Assembly: GCF_000149955.1 (NCBI RefSeq)
Contig: NC_030993.1
Location: 596,068 to 660,067 of the forward strand
Reading direction: 5' to 3'
DNA length: 64,000 nt
DNA from: Fusarium oxysporum f. sp. lycopersici 4287
Lineage: Eukaryota; Ascomycota; Sordariomycetes; Hypocreales; Nectriaceae
Shown: piece by piece, positions 22,347 to 34,081 of the stretch
Layout: each line of letters starts with the position of its first letter
Position numbering within the stretch: the first letter of the stretch is position 1
Made by a program: the position numbers and the translations under genes
Notes under the pieces: model-generated
Told to the model about the DNA's origin: nothing
Seen by the model: only the letters and a program-made list of their open reading frames with translations
Databases searched by the model: none

Positions 22347-23477
22347 TTTGACGGTTTGAAGTGTTGTTGAGTTATTGGGGAGAGTGGTAGAATGTGTGTT
22401 TATGTGGGAAAAAAGTGATTGGATTGTGAATGCTTGTTTGAGATACTGGATCTTGCAAGCGGCTCTTGGTCTTATTTGTACTTAATGGCTTTCAAAGAAC
22501 TTGACCCACTTCAACTAAAGCTTCACAGCTGCGGACCTGAGAGCTGGTAATCGCATTCGCTATGATTGGTTGATAGCAGCTGACTCAGAAGAAAGGACCA
22601 ATGAGCGATTGCTTATTCTTTTTTTGCTTAATTATCGCCTCCCAGAACATGCCATGCTGATACAGACCATGTCATGCGTCTGTCAGCTAACGAGCTAGAC
22701 CGACTAAACGAGCCTCAGCATTTTCGCTATGTCCGTCATTGGTTCTTCACCTTGGTCTTGTATTGTGAGCAATGACACCGTACTCAGTAATATTTCTCAA
22801 TTACAGAACTATCTCTCGCCGAATGCAATTGCCGATCCTAAGATAACCTCTTAACAATGAATATTTATAAAACACTACCTATGACTGAAACTTGTATCAG
22901 CCATGATCGTTCACCGATCAAGGCCTGGTCCAACACCGTCACACCGCGTCGCTTCCGCCCTTGATCTACTCAGCTCCGGGTCGGCTGTCTCCGGTCAGTT
23001 GTCGCTTGATTGAGGTCCCCTGCCAGCTACTTTTCCCAAAACAGAGAACTGATGAAAGAAAATAAACGCCTTGTGGAAATGGCTTATCAAATGAGCTATG
23101 TACCCTGCAAGAAAAGCAATATGATCTGTAAGATGGTTTGCAGCCAACCAGACTCTGACAAGCCTTAGCCACCCCGGTGTTGGTGGTAGATTCCTTAATA
23201 AGCATTCCAACTACAACTCTCATCTTGACACTCAAGTTACGCTCGACCAATGCTGAGCCACTTCACTAGGCAATAAAGCCATAAGTATTAATTAAGTTGA
23301 ATTAAGTATTCTACTACTAGTATCAGTTGAATATTAAAGTTATATAAATAATACAGGGTTATTATAAAAGCCTAATTCAAGTAATATCTATAGGGTATGT
23401 CGCATTGACTTCCGCCAGTCGCTGTCTCTCTGCGTCATTAATAGAACTTGATTTTTACCGATTAGTCATCGATCAAC
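22347..23477. other. Intergenic, ending in an AT-rich block before the tRNA
   Basis: The left third is the promoter of the Cys-rich gene. Overlapping minus-strand open stretches at 22966-23250 are unconvincing. A sharp AT-rich block lies at 23275-23395, a composition typical of decayed transposon edges near tRNA genes. No gene is supported. Confidence 0.4.
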
Positions 23478-23564
23478 GGTCCTATAGTTTAGTGGTAATG
23501 ACGTCGGATTTTGATACTCCTCAAAAGCCTTCCGAAGACCCCGGTTCGAACCCGGGTAGGACCT
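23478..23564 (+). tRNA. tRNA-Gln (anticodon TTG) with a 15-nt intron
   Basis: Acceptor stem GGTCCTA pairs with TAGGACC, followed by discriminator T. The D-arm region is AGTTTAGTGGTAATGA. The anticodon stem TCGGA/TCCGA encloses TT-TTG-A, and the T-arm is CCCGG-TTCGAAC-CCGGG. An extra 15 nt at 23515-23529 sits directly 3' of position 37, the canonical intron site. Its CAAAA can pair with the TTTTG around the anticodon, as expected for the bulge-helix-bulge cut by the tRNA splicing endonuclease. A T run follows at 23567-23571 as Pol III terminator. Confidence 0.93.
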
Positions 23565-24014
23565 CATTTTTGTCATGTCCGCATCTGGAGATAAAATACT
23601 TCCTTCCCCATCTCCTAAGTGGTTATGAATGTTTGTTTTTTTGCAATTTCTTTCTCGGATATTTCAACTCTCCGCAACTCGTCGGCTGTAAATGGGAGTT
23701 GTCTAATGTATGGACCCCGTAGCCGATGTCGGTCGGTCAAGACTGATCACTACCGTTCTCGTGACGTCGCACGGAAATGATAATGTCTGGGTCACTTCAA
23801 TGATGATACGAATGGACACACGTTGCAGTGTTACACTGCGTTTGCCGTCTTTGTGCTTTGTCTACATTGAACGTCTTTGTCTTGGGTTCGAGTCAACTGT
23901 CTCCTGGTTGGATTACTTTTGTGGAGACATTTGATGTTAGCCAACCTCCACTTGTTCTTGTCCATCAACGTACCACTGTTCCCCCGTCTCTTCACATTTT
24001 CACATCTGAAGAAA
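23565..24014. other. Intergenic between tRNA and flavoenzyme
   Basis: It begins with the T-rich Pol III stop just after the tRNA. The rest is the promoter and leader of the D-amino-acid-oxidase-like gene. No gene is supported. Confidence 0.4.
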
Positions 24015-25246
24015 ATGTCAGTCCCTGGCTCATCTGAGACTAATGAGTCTACGATTGTGGTCATTGGGTATGCTTTCATTACTAAGCCCTCCCTAAATCC
24101 CCTGCTAACACTAACGTCCCAGTGCTGGCATCATCGGTCTCACCAGCGCCCTCGAGATCCAACAACTAACCGCCGACTCACCATCAACTTCAGTCCTCCT
24201 CGTCGCAAAAGAATGGCCAACTTCAATCCCCGGCGCACCAACAACTCACTCTGCAGACTATGCTTCCATGTGGGCTGGCGCTCACATTCGACCCATCCCC
24301 GCCTCAACGCCACAGTTGCGTCGTGAAGCCAAGTGGGTGAAACACACTGTCGCTGAGCTTCAAAATCATCAACAGACTGAACCTTGGGTTGGGATCAGAC
24401 GTCTTCCGGGGATTGAGTATCTTGAGGACCCTTCGCCTGAATATTTGAAGCAAGATGCGCAGAGCTTTGCAAACGAGACTGGACTGCCGGGATATCGAAA
24501 GTATGAAGCGCATGAGCTACCTGAGGGTGTAAAATTGGGATTTGAGTATGAGACGTATTGTATCCATGCGCCGTTGTATACTGCTAGCTTGCTGCGCAAG
24601 TTTATTGTACAGGGTGGAAAGACACTGCAGAGGGATCTGAAGAGTGAATGGGAGGCTTTCATCCTGGCACCTAGTGTCAAGCTAGTCGTGAATGCGAGTG
24701 GAATGGGTTTTGGAGATAAGAAGTGCTTCCCCATCAGAGGTACGACAAGTCTTTCTTACCAGAAGAGATGATAACTAACAAGGACCAGGTCAAACAGTGC
24801 TGACCAACCTTACCGCCGCCGACAAAACAATCACAACTCAAAAGAAAGACGGCACATGGAGCTTTATAATTCCTCGTTCCTTCAATGGAGGAACAGTCAT
24901 TGGCGGTACCAAAGAAGTGGGAAACTGGCAGCTCGAACCATCACAAGAAACACAGAGTCAGCTACTGAAAGCTGCTCAGCCAATCATACCACAGGCATGC
25001 GACAAGAAACAGACACCCGAGACGATAAAAGTTATCAAAGATGTCGTTGGACGAAGGCCAGCTCGCGAGGGTGGCATGAGAGTCGAAACTGAAGCTAGGG
25101 ATACTACATGGGGCGTCAAGCATGCCATTCATGCTTATGGGGCTGGAGGACGAGGATTCGAACTGTCTTGGGGTGTTGCGAGTGAAGTGGCTGAACTTGC
25201 GAGCGAGATATTGGAATCGCAATCTAGTGTTAGACCGAAACTGTAG
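24015..25246 (+). CDS. FAD-dependent D-amino-acid-oxidase family oxidoreductase
   Basis: Three exons (24015-24067, 24123-24739, 24789-25246) give 375 residues. The first splice completes the FAD-binding motif VIGAGIIGLTSAL at about 16-28. Later landmarks fit the DAO family: MWAGAHIRPIP, VVNASGMGFGD, the PIRGQ segment spanning the second intron, GGTVIGGTKE, and the C-terminal AYGAGGRGFELSWG. The protein ends in Pro-Lys-Leu, a weak variant of the peroxisomal PTS1 signal, in keeping with the usual location of DAO. The reaction is oxidative deamination giving hydrogen peroxide; D-amino acid versus D-aspartate specificity is not deducible. A HAD hydrolase follows 300 bp downstream on the same strand. 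Confidence 0.9.
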
Positions 25247-25548
25247 AATCTGGGGATCTTGGTGGGAGTTTGTGTGATTCGGGATAGTGATGGGAATGAT
25301 TTGGCTTCCTATGCCGAGCTTCGGCCAATGTTACTGACTGACCGATCGTGCATTATGATAGTCTTCGCATTACCTCACGAAAATGGGGGAATTACTTGGC
25401 AGATCGCTTCTAAAACCAACACCATGTCAAGTGCGCCCTTAAGCAGGCGGGGGTCTTGATCCTTCGCCGTGCAATAAATATCTCTTCACTCAGTAAATGT
25501 CCTCCACAAATCCAGTTACTACCACATTACCACACTAAATTCACAAAG

Positions 25549-26241
25549 ATGAGCACCCCCACTGATGAGAACTGGCAACCTAAAGCCATAGTCTTCGATC
25601 TCCTCACCGGCCTCTTGAACTCCTGGGATCTATGGGACGCATCAACCCCGTCCAAAACTCACGAAGATGGCGGCCGCTGGCGTCAGCGCTATCTCGAAAT
25701 CACCTTTGGTGCTGGCTCCTACAAGCCCTATGAGGATCTCGTCAGACAAGCTGCTGCGGAAGTTGGTCTCCCCGCATCAGCGCCCGAAGCGCTCCTCAAG
25801 AACTGGTCGAGCATCAAAGCGTGGGAGGAAGTCCCCTCTGTTCTCCAAGCTTTGAAAGCCCAGGGCTCTAGAGTTGGTGTTATTACTAATTGTTCCAAGC
25901 ACTCGGGATATATCGCTATTCATGGTGTTGAGGAGCAGGCTAGTGTTGGTTTTGAAACGCCGTTTACTTTTGATGCTGCTGTTACGGCTGAGGAGAGTGG
26001 GTTTTACAAACCTGTTAAGGAAGCATATCACGCTATCCTGCCCAAGTTGGGGGTTGAAGCTGAGGATATTCTTTTCGTTGCTGGAAGTGCGGGGGATGTT
26101 GAGGGTGCGACTAATGCTGGGATGAAGGTTGTTTGGCATAACAAGATTGGGTTGACGAAGAAGGGTAATGCAGTTCCGTTGAGGGAGAGCAGGACGTTGG
26201 ATGATGCTCTGAAGGGGTATTTGACGAAGCGCGAGGAGTAA
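25549..26241 (+). CDS. HAD-superfamily hydrolase (haloacid-dehalogenase-like)
   Basis: A single exon of 230 residues. Motif I is seen as VFDLLTGLL (nucleophile Asp about residue 17), motif II as GVITNCS, motif III Lys in ESGFYKPVKEAY, and motif IV as FVAGSAGDVEGATNAGM. A helical cap lies between motifs I and II. The order and length match 2-haloacid-dehalogenase-like or phosphatase members. The motif-I position usually filled by a second Asp in phosphatases is not Asp, which favours a dehalogenase-like or uncertain activity. The ATG at 25549 is used because the in-frame sequence before it looks like leader. Confidence 0.85.
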   Translation: MSTPTDENWQPKAIVFDLLTGLLNSWDLWDASTPSKTHEDGGRWRQRYLEITFGAGSYKPYEDLVRQAAAEVGLPASAPEALLKNWSSIKAWEEVPSVLQALKAQGSRVGVITNCSKHSGYIAIHGVEEQASVGFETPFTFDAAVTAEESGFYKPVKEAYHAILPKLGVEAEDILFVAGSAGDVEGATNAGMKVVWHNKIGLTKKGNAVPLRESRTLDDALKGYLTKREE

Positions 26242-27881
26242 CTGCATATATTAAACCTTTCTCACACAGAATTGGTGGCCTGGAGCTCCACGGGCTGTAA
26301 TCTACTAGTCTGCTGGGTTAAGCATTTCTTTGTTCTTAATTTAGCATTAGAAATAAGCCCCTTCCTTCCACATACTACTGGACCTGCTATACCTAAGTAA
26401 AGTCAACATCACAATAGAAATACCACGAGACGACCAAGTCACCAGGGGTCCCTATCTATGCTAGTATTCTCGAAAGTAGAAATGCATAGTTAGAAGGTAA
26501 GACTAGACTCTATAATAGCTAGAGTAAGCACCTAAGCTTAGAAAACCTAAAAACGAAGCATAAACCATTAGGGGCTAAGTCCTTATTAAGTCCCTTCTTT
26601 AAGCATAAATTACATCCAGGATACGAGTTTTAGTATCTAACTCCACTTCTTAAGTAAGATAATATTACTCCTGGTATTATAGCACTATATATTTCTTATA
26701 AGTCCTGATATGCGATATTGCTACTAGAAAACGATCTTATTAGGCCTAAGAATCCCTGAGAACTATTCCTCCTGGATAGCGAACAGACTTGGGCAGGTAT
26801 AATATAAGCGGATGATACTTTTAGTATATCCAGCATAACCTCGCATACCCAGGAACAAGCCGTGGAGTTAGTAGAAATCGCAATCGGACTGTTCCTACTA
26901 GCCTTATTAAAGCGCCACTTATATAAGGATATTCCACTCTAAGAAAAACCAGGGTTTAATTAATGGCATTAATTTTACTATGTTATATAGATAGAATAGT
27001 AAGTAGGTATAGCCTATTGAAAAGGACTTAGCAAGGTTTATCTTAATATCTGGGAAAAGCAAAGAGGATAGCCTTTTACTTTAATACTGGGATAAGAAGG
27101 TCATACACTTAAAAAAGTAATATTCTTTTATCTTAATTAAGTAATTAGACCTTTTTATACTTCCTAAAGGGAAGTAAAAATGTTATTTTCTAGGTTTTCC
27201 TCTTATTAATATCTATACTGTAGTAATCAATTAGGTATTATAATATAATACTTAAATAGTAAGCTAGATATATTAGGAATGACGGGCGTGTCGAGGTAGC
27301 TATGCTCGGCAGACTAGAAGGTCTTCCATAGAGGGGCTGATGCATTGTAGACAGGGATTGGTACTTTAAGCAGCGATGATTTAAATAGCATAGCGTTTAA
27401 CCACATTTATTAGAGCTTAGATGCCAAAGAAAATGTAAAGAAAATCTTCTAATCAGTATTTTATAATTGTGTGGATATAAAGGCTAGTTTGGCAGAAGTT
27501 ATACTGTATTTACCTGGTAAGGTGAGGGAAAGAAAAGCTCTGCAATTAAAAACCCGGAAGATAAAGAAGTAATATATTATAATTGAAGTCATTAAAAGAA
27601 CAATTGGATATCTAAAGTATTTTATTAACAGGTATGTTAAGTATTGCTTCTCCGTGATTTAGCGGAAGGAAGAAGTGGCGCAAATGTTTGGTTCTTAATC
27701 CCCCACGTTTCTTGTACAGGGTTTCGGGACCGGTACGGTAGCACGTTAGTTTTAACAGTAAGCAGCCACATAACACCGGGTGATTATGGCGTCCCATGCT
27801 ATGATAAGTGTGCTTGCTAAATACCTCCGACCGTCTTCCAGATCCACGAGCTGACTATTCTATTGTCTTGAAGAAGGATAC
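26242..27881. other. AT-rich relic tract carrying a fragment of the neighbouring CHAT gene
   Basis: About 1.6 kb, strongly AT-rich from about 26400, with no open frame of note: many TAA/TAG in all frames, as in RIP-mutated repeats. Inside it, 27286-27312 is identical over 27 nt to 29880-29906 within the downstream CHAT gene, and similarity continues for about another 20 nt with several substitutions, many of them transitions. This indicates a decayed duplication. The remainder may be an old transposon, but I could not identify coding motifs. Confidence 0.55.
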
Positions 27882-30800
27882 ATGGAGAATACACAGCAGG
27901 CTGAGCAGTTTCTGACTGCGATCCAATCCTTCACCGACCAAGGTCGGTATATAGAGGCGGCAGAGCGTCTGCAATCTACAGAAGCTCGCACTGCCCTTAG
28001 TACCAAGAGACTTGCACTCGAACTGGCAGAGGTTTTCGGTCAGCAAGGGTACTACGGAAAGGCCGTAAGGACCTTGGAGCAGCACGTTACTGATCCTGAG
28101 GTCGTGTCTCTCCACAATATTGTAGGCATGCGACTGCAAATGGTGTTGCTTAGTTTCAAGGCTCAACGTTTGCATGATTTCAAAGGTCTTGGAGGGATCC
28201 GCCAGCGGGTTCTATCCCTCGAGGATATTATCAGTTCGCTGATTTCATGTGATAATTATCTGGATGAAGATGTGGTATGGGAATTTTCATTTCTTTTCGC
28301 TGAAAGTTTCCTGACCTTTTGGACTCTATTAGGTACGAACAGTCGAAGGCTATTGCCAACTGATGCAGTGGATTAGCGAGTTCAATCGGCCTCTCCCGAA
28401 GGAGGCTATGGAAAGGGTGTTCGTCTGGGTCAAACGAGCTTTGGACGCGAACACATCACATAGCCAATTTCGACTTGCCGTCATTTTACTCAGAGCATAC
28501 ACAGCTGGAGCAACATCACGGTTGGCCAAGCTATATGGTCTAGACATGGATGAGTGTAAAGAAGCAATGCAGCGTCTTGTGGATGCACCGGCTATTCCAA
28601 ATCTCCTCAAAGCAAAGGTCTTCCATTTATTGGCATGGACAACAGACCCTGAAGATAAAGCTTTGGGGGAGTCGTACTAGGTAAAGGCTGTGGAACTGTA
28701 CAAAGAGTCATGCAGCACAACAGGTGAGGTAGGGATTCGAGTCAGCCGGGTCTGTCACGACATGTCCAGCGGGAATATGGATCTCGTAGAGGGCGGGAAC
28801 ATACTGGAGGGGCTCCTGCAGCAGCTAGAAGATCAGGACTATCTAGCGGGCCGCTTCAAGGCATTAGAAATCATGCAGGCGAAATTGACTGGGCGCGAAT
28901 TCTTCGAGCTGCAGTTGTCTCTTATTGACACAGCGCAGACATTGGCGGAGCAGGCTGAGGCACCTGTGCTCGCCATGATATTTAAACTTCGCGCAATATC
29001 GCACTGGTATATCCGAGGTGGGCACACGCCACGGGTTATTGAGTTCGGCAAAGGGCTTTATGACGCTCTAGACGAAGTGGATTGTGCTTGGTTTAAGGGT
29101 GCGGTGGCCAACATTGTTGCGCTCGCATACATACCGCTCAATGATCATCAAAACGCAATAGAGTGGTCAAAGCATTCAGAGCACCTGTGGATGTCATGCT
29201 CTGTTGCAGACGGAGCCGGCGCGGTGGAAACGCAACTGCTGGCGGATGTCCAGGCTTGCAGTACCTGGACAGAGCAGGAATTCGATGCGGCTGTAGCAAA
29301 GTGGACCACAGTAATAGACAATGAGGCCGAGCAGGGCTTGACCGAGGATGTTGTCAAGAAAATGGGCCATCTCACCGATGCTTTGATGAAGAGGAGAGAC
29401 CCCAGAACAAACAACTTGCTCGAGAGATGGGAGAAACTGCTCAGCCAACAGCCACCAACTCCTTCCGCTAAAGCGATTGACCTTAAATTGGCCGCATCAT
29501 GTCTGGGCACGGTCAAATCTTTATTATCTCCATCATCCCGAGGTTCTTGGAGTCCACAACTCGTGGCTCAATGTATCAACTTGGCCCAAAAGGCACGTCG
29601 GTTATATCAGAAGCACAAGAACATAACGGAGGATGCAAAGGCACTCTCAGTCCAGGCCACGTTAATGTTCTACGCGTCGCAGAAGTACAGCAGTGAAGAT
29701 CTGCTTCGAGCATCCATTGAAACAATGGACACGACGGTTGAAGCATTCCGCCTTTTGGACTCTAAAGCTATGGTCAGTTCGGCGACGTATTGGCGGGCTG
29801 TCTTTGCATTCCATCAGAATGATTCAGCAGAAGCTGTTATGCAGTATCTCCTAGAGGCAGAGACAACAAGGAATGATGAGCGTGTCGAGGTAGCTATGCT
29901 CGGCAGGCTGGATGGCCTGACCCAGAAACAGAGGATGACTGCCGATCCTAGCAACCTAAAAATATTCGAGATGTCATTTCAACTGTGCCGCAGAGAAGGT
30001 TGGGTCGAACAACTCTGGGAGTGGCTCCAGAAGTCCAAGGCCAGAAGTCTTTCGGACTTGCTGGGGCTCAGAGCACTGATTCCTGGATACCTCAGGGCTG
30101 AGATCATGGCCGATGCAGAAGCCCATCGGCTGTTTGTTCAAGAAGAGGCGTTACTACAGGCCATCGCACAAAGTCAAGCTGCCGAGCGCCTACCCCTCCG
30201 CAATCAGCTCCATCTACTCCAGCAGCAATGGCGACAGTACTCCGTACTAGACTCAGTGACTGCAATCCGAAACGCTACTCCAGCTTCGCTTGAGCAGCTG
30301 CGCTCGTGGTTCGCTCGAACGCCGGAACTACAAGATCTCGGACCTCTCGTGTTTGCTGACTGGCTGTTTATAGAGGACGACATCTTCCTCTTAACCGTGA
30401 AACCCGATTCTGTAGCTCCTCAGCTGGCGAAATGCCCAATATCACGGACTGAGATCAATAAATGGGCTCTGCGATTTGCAAAGGGCCAAGGGGATGATGA
30501 CGAAGAGTACGACTACGATTTTACTAGGGAAGAATGGGACGACGACGACCCGGATTACGCCCTCAGACATCTGGATGCCCTCATATTACCTCTAGGTCAA
30601 GTTTCAGCACCAGAGGACCTCATAGTACTCTCTACAACCGGCATTCTGCATTCCATCCCTCTTCATGCTCTATGGATAGATGAGGAGCCTCTCATCACCA
30701 GAAACCCTGTCATCTACGCCGCGAACATGACGAGCTTCATACAGTGTTTCCGCAGATCTGTCAACTTTCCTCCACAGGCTGAATCAACGCCCATGACCAT

Positions 30801-31431
30801 CATGGCGGTTTACGAGCCAGGCGGCGGAAGAGCGTTCTCCCCTGCGGAGCAGTCAGCCGTGTATAGCGCAGCAAGTAATCTAGGTAGTATCACTGGCGCG
30901 CGTGTCTTCTCGGACCAAGCAGCCAATAAACAGCATTTTAGTAATGCGTTGGAGACGTCGACCATATTCCATTTCCATGGCCACTGCGTGCTAAGGCCGG
31001 AGCTTCTCACAGACCAGGCGCTAGTGTTCGCCCAGGGCGGAGAAGTCTCCGTCAGCGACATTTTCGGGCTGACACTCGACACTGCATCACACATTACATT
31101 GGTTGCATGCGAGTCGGCAGTGCAGGGAGTGGCAAAGGCGGATGAGCCCCTGGGTCTTGTGACAGCACTTTTGTGTGCCGGTGCTGGTTCAGTTCTGGGG
31201 ACATTATGGCCTATTGCTTCTATGCCGGGGAGGCTTTTCGCGGAATTATTTTACGCAGACGTTCTAAGACAGATACAGGAAGGGGCTGGTAGATATGGAG
31301 TTGTGGATCTGGCAAAGACACTGCGCAAAGTGGTCCTGGACCTAAGGAGGGATAAGAGGACGAGAAAACCGTATTATTGGGCTCCTTTTGTTCTACATGG
31401 CAGTCCTGTACTGAGGCAGCCTAGTTCTTAA
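27882..31431 (+). pseudogene. TPR-like/CHAT protease-like gene, copy 1, interrupted by one in-frame TAG
   Basis: Exons 27882-28274 and 28333-31431 form one frame of about 1,163 codons. The first 800 or so residues are helical and TPR-like (GRYIEAAERL, GQQGYYGKAVRTL, LNDHQNAIEWSKHSE). A very acidic patch (DDDEEYDYD, WDDDDPDYALRHLD) leads into a C-terminal CHAT domain with IPLHALWIDEEPL, FHFHGHC (His at about 1015) and LVACES (Cys about 1057), the His/Cys dyad of clan CD peptidases. Codon 247 (28678-28680) is TAG, followed at once by in-frame homologous sequence. No good intron removes it, so the gene is probably inactive or makes a 246-residue N-terminal piece. Copy 2 at 34082-37797 is intact and similar throughout. 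Confidence 0.82.
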
Positions 31432-31561
31432 GGCTTAGATTGTGCGAGACTTCCCATGATTTTAAGTGCTTTCATTCATAAGTCATTCTATTGAAGATGA
31501 TGACGCATAAACACTATCTGAAATATCCTTTCGTGCTCATGATATTTGTGTATTCGCATGA

Positions 31562-33875
31562 TCAAAGTGTCGTATTTGCTAGCCTTCGAGTTATGATTTC
31601 CCTTGTTGTCTCCAATATTTCCTGGAGGCATTCTAGCACTCTTTCGTAGTCATCACTGTATCGCTCAAACTTGACCAGCTCTGAGTGGCTGCGGTTGATG
31701 GGGATGAGGAAGCGTGAGTATTCTTCGGTATGATTTGCCGAGTCCTTGCTGACGAGAATAGCAGGATCGCCATTCATGGTCAATTTCCCATTATCCTAGA
31801 CTTGCTTCAGGAACTGACATAGAAGATTCATGTTAGAAAATAGAAAAGGAACTTACCATTTTCGCTGTTCCAGATATACATGTTTCGAAAAACGAAAAGA
31901 TAACAGACCCATCTAGGGCTGAAACGGAAGAAAACAGCTGTGACTGCTTTTCGAGTTCAGGAGACCCGATTCGCAGTGATTCGAGAAACTCACGGTTGGC
32001 CTGCAACCCAATGGCGGCTAGCAAGGCAGAATTGTCCATTCCGCGATGAGGAACACCAAAGAACAGGGCGCCTCCGGTAGCTCTGAGGTTGAGCATGTCC
32101 GTTTCGTCACCTCCAGGCTCGTTCTGCATTACCAGGAGCTGGTAATGACACCAGGGTCAACTTTCAGACCAAGGGTTTTAAACAAAGCGAGGGATACATA
32201 CCTCCTTGATGATGAGACCACCGAGACTGTGGCCTATGAAGACCAAGGGGCGTTTCTTGATAATACCCTTTTTTTCTGTTAGCTTTTATACTCCGCAACC
32301 GATGGTGGCCTGGGCGTTATCCTGACTGGTCTGATTGCTCTTAGTGAGCCTCTTAACCTACCCGCGAGGTCGTGAATGCTCTGGAAGGAGATTGTGTTTT
32401 CAACACGAGCGTCATACCCGTACAAAAGGATCCTTGCAGCGCACCCAGCCAATGCAGCCCTGAGATGTGCTGGTAACGAATCTTCAAGCCACATGTAACT
32501 GCCGCCTCGTTCTTTGAAAGACCCATATGCGTGTCCCCCAAGCCCGTGAACTGCAACGATACTGTTGATTGGTCTGGTGAGCCATTGTGCGTCCATCAAG
32601 GTATGGGGAGGCGTCTATGACGTACTCAACTTCAATCTGATCAGAATTTTCAAAGGGCGTCCCGACAACGGAGAACCCAAGGAAGTGCGTGTCGAATAGG
32701 AGTTTGATGGTTGTATTTTCCGCCGGAGTGGATTCGGTTCCTTGTGACGGTAATGTGACATCCAGATGCCATTCCTTCTTTGTGGACTTCACGCGTAGAA
32801 ATTCGGGGGTTTTGTGGAATGATAAAACGGACATCATCTCAACCCTGGTGCCATATGGATTCGCCATGAATGAATGTATCCGAATTGAAGTTGCGTCAAG
32901 GTTGAGAGCTGTTGCGAGACCTTTGATGAACTGGCCTCTAATACATGTTGCTGGGATCCCTTGTACTCTATACACAGCTCCTGAGGATGTCGAAGTGTAT
33001 TCTTGTTTAGGGGAAGACGAAGGCGCTGTCACAAGACCCGAGACTACGGTTGAAAGCGCGGATGAAGATGGGCTAGCTAGAGCAATGTAATCCGCCAAGG
33101 CTTGGGACTCCAGTTCGTTTAGATTCGTCGCTGGCAGCGGCATGCCCTTGTGGGTGATGCAGTCGAATAACAGAGGATCGTCCCGAGACCATAGAGTGTT
33201 GCTGATCTTGATAAGGCTGATTGCGGTGGTGGCTTCGACCTCAACGGTGGCCTGGAACGGCCCCCGATGTGCCACTATGAAGGCCAGTTTTACCGGCTCA
33301 CAAATCCCGAACTTACTTCCGTGGATCTCATTTATGGTCCAGGTTACCTCGTCAGGTTCCTGGACGCCTTTAGACAACCAGGTCTTGCCCCGGATAATGA
33401 ACTCGTCTGGCGACCAGATAAATGGGTCTGATGGCAACATCGATGCTGACCTTCGCAGTGCGGGCTGTGAGCCGCGGGACTTGTTACTTGTTGGAAAGAA
33501 TTGGTGGATGACAGGATGACTGGTCCCTGGCTTTTGGCCTTTAAATGAAATAGATATTTCCGCACTCTTGTACCGAAGAGGCCCAGAGCCTGCCCGAAAG
33601 TCAAACTGCATGACCACAAGTGCTGCAGGGCTAGTCGGACTGGTAGGACTGTCACTCCATGTTCCGTATGCCACAGAGCAGACACTCCCAATAACGCCAA
33701 GGCCGAAAAAGTCTATATGTGTTATTTTTGTCCGGGTGCTGGTATCGTCAACATTGTGTTGTCCCAGCCACAGCTCCTCTTTCAGATGGTCAAACTGGCA
33801 CCATCGCGGCTCCCAGCTGGTGGGGATCCCTTCTTCGGTCTCCGCGACGGCGTAGGTTGGATTTGGCTGGTCCAT
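31562..33875 (-). CDS. Alpha/beta hydrolase (lipase-like, SERAC1/DUF676 type) with large unassigned N-terminal region
   Basis: Five exons (33875-32626, 32573-32327, 32255-32202, 32138-31857, 31795-31562) give 688 residues. Residues 1-415 are beta-rich and not recognised. The C-terminal part is an alpha/beta hydrolase: SIVAVHGLGGHAYGSF with MWLEDSLPAHL, nucleophile elbow FIGHSLGG, FFGVPHRGMD, and a late His in INRSHSELVKF. This serine-hydrolase type (related to SERAC1 and the SesB-like domain seen at the N terminus of fungal NLR immune receptors) acts on lipids or unknown esters. Exon 3 encodes only 18 residues around the elbow. The gene sits between two CHAT paralogs, tail-to-tail with copy 1 (130 bp) and head-to-head with copy 2 (about 200-290 bp), so a joint function is plausible but inferred. 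Confidence 0.85.
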
Positions 33876-34081
33876 GTTGCCCTGGCAAAATGGGTTCCTT
33901 TGGCTCTGTGAGAATATCCTTGGAACTCGCCACCAATTTCCTTTGCTTTAGGCTCTTTGCTGGAGAAAAAGGCGCAATGAAGGTCAATGAAAGATGCCAA
34001 CGTATTTATGCAACAATCACGTGGCCAACTTTCAGCCGCACGTAGGTGTCCAATCTTACGCCTTCCTTAGTAAGACCATGC

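Noticed and set aside
22966..23250. Minus-strand ORF of 94 codons before the tRNA
   Set aside because: No domain, several overlapping frames, and composition unlike neighbouring genes.
32259..32326. Apparent frameshift in the hydrolase gene next to a run of seven A
   Set aside because: An intron with acceptor AAG at 32258-32256 and a CTAAC branch point restores the frame, so no mutation is needed.
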